Assembly: GCA_016718825.1 (NCBI GenBank)
Contig: JADKCL010000031.1
Coordinates: forward strand, 1 to 64,000
Length of the DNA stretch: 64,000 bases
DNA from: Bacteroidota bacterium
GTDB taxonomy: Bacteria > Bacteroidota > Bacteroidia > J057 > JADKCL01
Direction: 5' to 3'
Below are positions 56,667 to 64,000 of the stretch, in pieces (positions within the stretch are counted from its first letter, which is position 1; every line of letters starts with the position of its first letter). The notes beneath the pieces are model-generated. The model had not been told where the DNA came from. It worked only from the letters and a program-made list of their open reading frames with translations, and ran no database searches. Both the position numbers and the translations under genes were made by a program.

Positions 56667-58267
56667 AAGCTGCATGTTGCCGTATTGCCAGCCGCATCCG
56701 TCACAAGATAGGCATTCGTCGTTGTACCCACAGGGAAGGCGGCGCCGCTTGGCAAGCCTGCGACCTGCGTGGTAGATGGTCCAGCGCAGTTGTCAGCGCC
56801 CACAGGCGCAGAGAAGGTCACGACCTTAGAACAAAGTCCATTGTCATTGTTGCCCGTGATATTTGCCGGGCAGGTGATCGTCGGCAATTGGTTGTCGCTG
56901 ATGATCACTGTGAAGCTGCATGTTGCCGTATTGCCAGCCGCATCCGTCACAAGATAGGCATTCGTGGTCGTACCCACGGGGAAGGCGGCGCCGCTTGCCA
57001 AACCAGCCGTCTGCGTGGTGGTTGGTCCAGCGCAGTTGTCAGCGTCATTATTGCCCGTGATATTTGCCGGGCAAGTAATTGTCGGCAATTGGTTGTCGCT
57101 GATGACCACAGTGAAGTTGCACGTTGCCGTATTGCCAGCCGCATCCGTCACAAGATAGGCATTCGTCGTCGTACCCACGGGGAAGGCAGCGCCGCTTGCC
57201 AAACCAGCCGTCTGCGTGGTGGTTGGTCCAGCGCAGTTGTCAGCACCCACAGGGGCGGAGAAAGTCACGACTTTGGAGCAGAGGCCCGGATCATTGTTGC
57301 CCGAGATATTTGCCGGGCAGGTGATCGTCGGCAATTCATTGTCGCTAATGGACACGGTGAAGCTACAAGTAGCCGTATTACCGGCTGCGTCTGTGACACG
57401 GAAAGCATTCGTGGTCGTACCCACGGGGAATGCGGCGCCGCTTGCCAAACCAGCCGTCTGCGTGGTGGTTGGTCCAGCGCAGTTGTCAGCACCCACAGGG
57501 GCGGAGAAAGTCACCACCTTCGAGCATAGACCTGGATCATTATTGCCCGTGATATTGGCCGGGCAGGTGATCGTTGGCAATTGGTTGTCGCTGATGATCA
57601 CCGTGAAGCTGCATGTTGCCGTATTGCCAGCCGCATCCGTCACAAGATACGCATTCGTCGTCGTACCCACGGGGAAGGCAGCGCCGCTGGACAAACCTGC
57701 AGTTTGCGTCGTGGTGGCACTTGGGCAATTGTCCGTGCCGACGGGCGCAGTGAAGGTCACAACTTTCGAACAAAGGCCTGGATCGTTGGTGCCCGTGATA
57801 TTTGCCGGGCAAGTGATCGTTGGCAATTGCGTATCGCTGATCGTGACCGTGAAGCTGCATGAGGCGCTGTTGCCAGCCACATCCGTCACGCGGTATACAT
57901 TCGTCGTGATACCAACGGGGAAGGCGGAACCGCTTGGCAAGCCAGCGATCTGCGTAGTTATTTGACCAGCGCAGTTGTCTCCACCGACGGGCGCAGTGAA
58001 GGTCACCACTTTTGAGCAAAGCCCTGGATCATTGGTGCCAGTGATATTCGCTGGGCAGGTGATCGTCGGCAATTCATTGTCGCTAATGGACACGGTGAAG
58101 CTACAAGTAGCCGTATTACCGGCTGCGTCTGTGACACGGAAGGTATTCGTGGTTGTGCCAACCGGGAAGGCAGCTCCGGAAGCCAAGCCTGCGGTTTGCG
58201 TCGTCGTCGAGCCAGCACAGTTGTCAGCACCCACCGGCGCAGTGAAGGTCACAACTTTCGAGCAAAG
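56667..58267 (-). pseudogene. Middle HYR fragment of the giant
   Basis: About 533 codons in one frame: six and a half HYR units with TCPANITGTNDPGLCSKVVT and PVG(A/T)DNC. One unit, at about 57045, lacks 45 bp (NNDPGLCSKVVTFSAPVGADNC is reduced to NNDADNC), losing the first Cys and a strand while keeping the frame. The 5' boundary is the missing C at about 58268. The piece is part of the same gene. Confidence 0.78.
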
Positions 58268-61200
58268 CCTGGATCATTGTTGCCCGTGATATTTACCGGG
58301 CAGCTGATCGTCGGCAATTGATTGTCGCTAATGACAACGGTGAAGCTACAAGTTGCGCTATTGCCAGCCGCATCCGTCACGCGGAAAACATTCGTCGTGG
58401 TGCCAACCGGGAAGGCAGCGCCGCTCGCCAAACCTGCTGTTTGTGAAGTTGATGGCCCAGCGCAATTGTCAGAACCGACAGGCGCGGTGAAGGTCACCAC
58501 CTTCGAGCATAAACCTGGGTCATTATTGCCCGTGATATTTGCCGGGCAAGTAATTGTCGGCAATTGGTTGTCGCTGATGACCACCGTGAAGCTGCACGTT
58601 GCGGTATTGCCAGCCGCATCCGTGACAAGAAACGCATTCGTAGTCGTACCCACGGGGAATGCAGCGCCGCTGGACAAACCTGCAGTTTGCGTCGTGGTGG
58701 CACTTGGGCAATTGTCCGTGCCGACAGGCGCGGTGAAAGTCACAACCTTTGAGCAAAGGCCTGGATCATTGTTACCCGTGATGTTGGCCGGGCAAGTGAT
58801 TGTCGGCAATTGATTGTCGCTAATGACCACCATGAAGCTACAAGTTGCGCTATTGCCAGCCGCATCCGTCACGCGGAAAACATTCGTCGTGGTGCCAACC
58901 GGGAAGGCAGCACCGCTCGCCAAACCTGCTGTTTGTGAAGTTGATGGCCCAGCGCAGTTGTCTGCACCCACAGGGGCGGTGAAGGTCACCACCTTCGAGC
59001 ATAAACCTGGGTCATTATTGCCCGTGATATTCGCTGGGCAGGTGATCGTCGGCAATTCATTGTCGCTAATGGACACGGTGAAGCTACAAGTAGCCGTATT
59101 ACCGGCTGCGTCTGTGACACGGAAGGTATTCGTGGTTGTGCCAACCGGGAAGGCAGCTCCGGAAGCCAAGCCTGCGGTTTGCGTCGTCGTCGAGCCAGCA
59201 CAGTTGTCAGCACCCACCGGCGCAGTGAATGTCACCACCTTCGAGCATAGACCTGGATCATTGTTGCCCGTGATATTTGCCGGGCAGCTGATCGTCGGCA
59301 ATTGATTGTCGCTGATGATCACTGTGAAGCTGCACGTTGCGCTATTGCCAGCCGCATCCGTCACGCGGAAAACATTCGTCGTGGTGCCAACCGGGAAGGC
59401 AGCGCCGCTCGCCAAACCTGCTGTTTGTGAAGTTGATGGCCCAGCGCAGTTGTCAGAACCGACAGGCGCGGTGAATGTCACCACCTTGGAGCAAAGGCCT
59501 GGATCATTGGCGCCCGTGAAGTTGGCTGGACAGGTAATCGTCGGCAATTGATTGTCACTGATCGTGACCGTGAAGCTGCATGTTGCCGTATTGCCAGCTG
59601 CATCTGTCACTCTGAAAACATTCGTCGTGGTGCCAACCGGGAAGGCAGCGCCGCTCGCCAAACCTGCTGTTTGTGAAGTTGATGGTCCAGCGCAGTTGTC
59701 AGCACCCACAGGCGCAGAGAATGTCACCACCTTCGAGCATAGCCCTGGATCACTGTTGCCTGTGATATTTGCTGGGCATGTGATCGTTGGCAGTTCATTG
59801 TCGATGATGGTCACCGTGAAGCTGCAAGTCGCTGTATTGCCCACTGCGTCAGTGGCCGTGAATGTATTCGTCGTTGTGCCAGCAAGGAATGTCGCTCCAC
59901 TTGCAAGCCCAGACGATTGAACCGTTGTTGTCCCAGGACAGTTGTCTGTTCCTACGGGTGCTGAGAATGTCGCAACCGCACTGCACAAACCTGAAGCGGT
60001 ATTGACGGTGATGTTGGAGGGGCAAGTGAGGACTGGCAAATCCGTGTCCACAACCGTCACCGTGGAGGAACAGGTAGCCGTAGCACCCGATGCATCCGTC
60101 ACTTGGAATACATTTGTTGTCGTGCCGATGGGGAATGTGGATCCGCTTGCAAGACCGCTCGTGCGACTAGTTGTGGATGCGCAATTGTCAGTCCCCACTG
60201 GAGTCGGATAATAGACCGTCGCGCCGCAGTTGGGCGTCGTTCCGTTCATGATTTGCAGATTCTGGATGCAGCCGTTCAAGGCCGTTCCATTGCCAGAGTG
60301 ATTGGTGGTAAAGTTGAGGTTGCCATTCGTAACCAATGCGCCGGTAGCAACAGTAAGTACTTCGACATGATTAATGAACAAACGCGCTGTATTGGCTGAA
60401 AAACGAATCTCTCCAGCATACCATGTATTCAGGCTCAGGATGGTCGAAGAATAGACCCTGTTCGAATTGTTGTAGGTCACACCAGCCTGACCCGCTTGGG
60501 AAACCCAGATCCCGAGCCATCTCCAACTATTCCCACCCAAGATCACAGGTGCGCCTGTGGCTGTGCCAGGATAGCCTGTGAGCTTAAAATCTACTTGCAG
60601 CGTAAAGTTGGCCGGATTCAAAGTGCCGATATTCGGCGTTACCGTATTTTGTCCATTTGGAAATTGCACAGGAATTCCATTGTGGCAAACGCCGTTTCCA
60701 GGCGTGGGGGCTGCTGGAGGTGTCGGGTTTCCACTGATCGTTGCAGCGCCAAAGTTTCCGGTCGCATCGGTGAGGTTGGTTTGCAGCGGGTAGGATGCCA
60801 GCAAAGTACCCACACCATTGCTGGTCGATATATTTGAAGGGCAAGTAATCACAGGCGCCACATTGTCGGTGACGGTGACGGTAAAGGAGCAAGTGGCTGA
60901 ATTCCCTGATCCATCCGCCACAGAGAAGGTGTTGGTCGTGACACCCACGGGGAAAGCTGCGCCGCTGGCGAGTCCCGTAGTTTGGGTCGTTGTGCTCGCA
61001 CAGTTGTCTGTGCCCACTGGAGTTGCATAGGTCACGTTCGCAGAACAGACCCCTAAACTGGTATTCGCACTGATGTTGGAAGGACAGCTGATCGTGGGAA
61101 CGATGAGGTCTTGCACGTTCACAAATCCTGTGCAAGTTGCAGCATTGGCATTGACGTCGGTGACCGTGAGCACGACAGGCATGGCTGGGATCAATCCAAT

Positions 61201-64000
61201 GTCATAAGGCAAATTCATCCCTGTCTGCAAGGTCACCTGATTGGAACCATTGAGATCACAGCGCCTGAGGCTATTTCCCCCCGAGCCATTTACCCAATAT
61301 ATCTTGCCTGCGGGGATATCCAATGTTAGACCTAGGGGAACACTTCCTGCAGCGGGGACGATCACCGTGAGGCCAGTCCCATCCAAGTTGGTGCGTTTGA
61401 TTTGGCTAAAGCTGTAGGATGAAAAATAGAGCTTATTCGCCGCCACATCCAAATCCAATCCCACAATATTGCCTTGGCCAGTGACGATCGTTTGGATGCT
61501 TGAACCATCTAGATTGGCGCGTTTCACAGTTCCCAAGTTGGCGTCGGTCCAATACATCTTGCCATTGGTCAAGTCCAGCTTGATGATGCGGGAATAATCG
61601 GCATCGGTCGCCCCTGAAACGATGATTTGTGTACCGGAGCCATCCAAGTTGCAGCGCGAAATCGTATTTGCATTCGGATCTGCCCAGTAGATTTTGCCTG
61701 CCAAATGGTCCACAGCGATACCAAAAGGCTGCACGCCCGTCTTGATATCCGTCACGGTGCCGCCATTGAGGTGCACACGCTGTAGCTTGCCTTGGTTGAA
61801 GTTGGCGATGTACACGCTGTCTTTGGAAGGCACGACGGCAAGGGTATAAAGTGCCGCAGCCAGTGGATTAAGATTGGTGCGGTTGTTTCCAAGCAAATCT
61901 GTCTTAAAAACTCTGTCTGCATCACTGATGAAGAGCTTGCTGGTATTGAGGTTGTTGCATGTGAATGAGGTCACGCTCGGGTTCAGGCTGGCAATGCCAC
62001 AGATATCTGAGCTGCCATTGTTGAGCATAGCGCCTGTGAGTGATGCCGTGCCCGCGCCATCCAAACTGACCGTAACGTTCTGGCACAAAGCCGTAGGTGG
62101 GGTCACGTCTTGGACTGTGACCGTTGCATTGCAGGAGCTGGTGTTGCCAGCAGCATCTGACAGCGTCAGGGTCACGGTATTGGCTCCAACATTGGCGCAA
62201 GTGAATGCCGTGGTATTCAGCACCAAACTTGTAATTGCACAATTGTCTGTGCTGCCATTGTTGACTGCGGCAGCAGTCGTGGTTCCGTTCCCGCCTGCGT
62301 TCAAATTCACCGTCACATTCTGGCAAATGGCATTTGGCGGCGTCACATCAATGGCGGATGCTTGGAATTCGTAGGCACCCAAATCATAGTCGAGGGTTCC
62401 CGGTTTAGCATTAAATGGACGCGTATTCCCCAAGAAATCCACCACAGGCATACCCGCAGTGGATCCGGTATCGATCGCCGGCGAACAAAGCGTCAAGGTC
62501 AAGTCACCGCTTCCCTGATTGGTAAAAAGCGGATTGATGTTGTAGATCGTTCCGCTCGGCGTCTGACCCTGCCAGATGGAATTCGTCACGGTCAAGGTAC
62601 CTGAGCCATGTCCGATTTCGGAATTTGCAGGGACGTCGTTGTTATTCGCCAAATTGCCCCAGAAAATCGAGTTGTTGATCGTCGCATTCGAACTCGAATT
62701 GTTGTTGATGCCCCCACCCTGCGTGAAACCCAAGGCATGGTTATTGGCAAAAGTGGTGTTGCGAATTGTTAAAGTACCTCCCGTGTTGTTGTAGATCGCA
62801 CCACCAAGTCCGCTCGTGGTGCGGTTGTCCCAGAATACGCAGTTCTCGATGGTCGAAGCCGTACCGTTGTTGTACATGGCCCCGCCGTGGTTACTGCTTG
62901 TGGTCACCAGATTTTGCCGGAATTCGCAGCGGGAGAGGTTAAATCCGCCTTGACCGTAAATCGCACCGCCGCCGCCGGCAGCCCGGTTGCCAGTAAAGGT
63001 GCAATTGTTGAAAGTATTCAGGGTTGAATAGAACTTGTAAAAAGCTCCCCCGGGGCCATTTGTTGCAGTGTTGTTGGTAAAGCTACAATTGGTGAATGTG
63101 CATCCGCCATTTCCCCCACTGATGGCTCCGCCACCGCCGCCACCCGTAGCCCGATTGTTGGCAAAGGTGCAATTGGTGAAGGTAAAGTTGGCAGTCAGCA
63201 CATTCAAGTTGATGGCCCCACCGACGCCACCGACATTGTTTGTGAAGATGCAATTACTCATGGAACCTGTCGCATTGCCCTCGATGAGAATGGCGCCTGC
63301 ATTGCTGTTGTTGTCAAATGTGCAGCCTCTCAGGACCCAGTTGGTGGGTTGGCGACCATCGATTCCGGCTCCAGTTTTGCCATAGTTGTTTCTCACGGTC
63401 ACGCTGTCCAAACGTATGCTTCCCGTTGCGGCGAGGTTGATTCCACCAGCGCGACCATAGATTACAAAAACGTTGGCGCTGTCGGCGTTTCCTTCTTCGA
63501 CGGTGAATCCACTCATCAAAGTCGCCGGGGTGAGATTACTTGCATCCACAACGGTAAAGCAGTTGTCGGTGCTGTCGATCGCGTTTCCGATGTCTCCTGA
63601 AAGAATGGTCCGATTCGCCGAAAAGTCCCGCTGCGCAAATGTGCCACCCCCATTCGGGAAGCCGCCGTAGTAGCGCACGCCTTCGACCAAGGTGAATTTG
63701 CGTGTACGTGAATAGCCCGGGCCTACGCTCGGCTTGTGCGTGCCTGCGGCCACAAAGACGGTGTCACCCGCACTTGCAATAGCTACTGCACTCTGAAAAG
63801 CGGTGAATGCATTGGCCCAGCTTGTTCCATCGTTGGCACCTGTTGCGGTATGGTCCACATAATAACGGGAAAGATTCAGTGCTTGGGATTCATACGCGCC
63901 CATGTCGCGTGTCACACCGCCGGGAATCGCATCAAAATTGCGGTTGAGGTTGTCGAGATCAATGGTGAGGGCATCGCTGTTGCCATCGCCTGTTGTATTT
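58268..64000 (-). CDS. N-terminal part of the HYR giant: beta-helix, CQN, YWTD propeller, LamG, HYR (partial)
   Basis: The frame is open to base 64000, so the start is outside the window; a GTG at 63915 is only internal. From the N-terminal side: a choice-of-anchor Q tail (TRDMGAYESQ), a right-handed parallel beta-helix (62.35-63.85 kb; repeated CTFANNRATGGGGGGAI-like coils with C-x-F-x-N-N steps) ending in another LDYDLGAYEF, a CQN unit, a second CQN unit split by a YWTD-type propeller (61.18-61.94 kb; KIYWADPNANTISRCNLDGS, MYWTDANLGTVKRANLDGS), HYR units, an HYR split by a LamG-like sandwich (60.24-60.84 kb; LNPANFTLQVDFKLTGYPG, LFINHVEVLTV), then eight near-identical HYR units. The product is probably an adhesive T9SS protein. 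The frame breaks at 58268, where one C is missing from a CCC run. Confidence 0.85.
60235..60840 (-). other. LamG-like domain inserted in an HYR unit
   Basis: The encoded sandwich (LLASYPLQTNLTDATGNFG, PVILGGNSWRWLGIWV, TWYAGEIRFSANTARLFINH) interrupts an HYR unit between CPSNISTSNG and NCGATVYYPTPVGTDNC. The LamG/concanavalin-like fold is inferred from strand spacing and the RLFINH motif. Confidence 0.7.
61175..61940 (-). other. YWTD-type beta-propeller inserted in a CQN unit
   Basis: Blades carry K(I/M)YWxDxxxxx(I/V)xRxNLDG(S/T), the signature of LDL-receptor YWTD propellers; about five blades are visible. The segment separates SFTCNNLN from VVLTVTDVNANAATC of one CQN unit. Confidence 0.8.

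Larger units (their letters stand above)
55400..60230 (-). repeat. HYR array with 246-bp units and partial 492-bp blocks
   Basis: Near-identical coding units: the segment from about 58329 recurs at about 58821 and 59313 (492 bp). The GCGCCGCTGGACAAACC anchor at 57681 and 58664 is 983 bp apart, one base short of four units, which locates the deletion at 58268 without reference to translation. Confidence 0.88.

Overview
The window is chromosomal DNA from a member of the Bacteroidota. The evidence is several very long secreted repeat proteins ending in type IX secretion (T9SS) type A sorting domains, SprB-like repeats, choice-of-anchor domains, and weak or absent Shine-Dalgarno sites. The domain mix resembles Saprospiraceae/Chitinophagales-type genomes, but the genus cannot be set from sequence alone. 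No rRNA, tRNA, CRISPR array, transposase or phage gene was seen.

Layout. (1) 1-41,430, all on the minus strand: five surface-protein genes plus one small secreted protein. They are a CUB/glycine-rich/HYR giant (15,802 down past base 1), a 147-residue secreted protein just upstream of it, a 2,181-residue PKD-like/HYR/SprB protein (16,807-23,352), two ALK-type glycine-rich proteins (23,662-27,168 and 27,494-30,364), and a 23-unit repeat giant (30,665-41,430) whose 5' end is broken by frameshifts. (2) 41,807-50,197, plus strand: a lipoprotein, a GT51 peptidoglycan glycosyltransferase with one frameshift, and a five-gene cluster of two coiled-coil proteins, an inner-membrane-anchored substrate-binding protein fused to an OmpA peptidoglycan-binding domain, a NitT/TauT-type ABC permease and its ATPase. 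(3) 50,359-53,219: a T9SS beta-propeller-like protein and a small exported protein. (4) 53,566 to the right edge, minus strand: another HYR giant with a beta-helix, a YWTD propeller and a LamG-like domain, interrupted by single-base indels.

How it fits together. The repeat genes share modules: 240-bp CQN units, 246-bp HYR units, 252-bp PKD-like units, glycine-rich domains, and closely related C-terminal sorting domains. They look like a paralogous surface or adhesin family that evolves by unequal crossing-over and module exchange. Most carry an intrinsic terminator just after the stop codon, so they are probably separate transcription units. The best candidate for an undescribed system is the 44.8-50.2 kb cluster. 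There an ABC importer's binding protein is fixed between inner membrane and peptidoglycan and is encoded with two coiled-coil proteins, one of them membrane-anchored. A peptidoglycan glycosyltransferase lies just upstream.

Caution. Most frame breaks for which an intact copy or an obvious correction exists (about 1,260; 39,806; 44,363; 56,309-56,350; 58,268) are single-base changes in short homopolymers; the one at 56,666 is not clearly so. The 40.74-41.35 kb stretch carries about eight breaks. This pattern fits uncorrected sequencing error at least as well as true gene decay.
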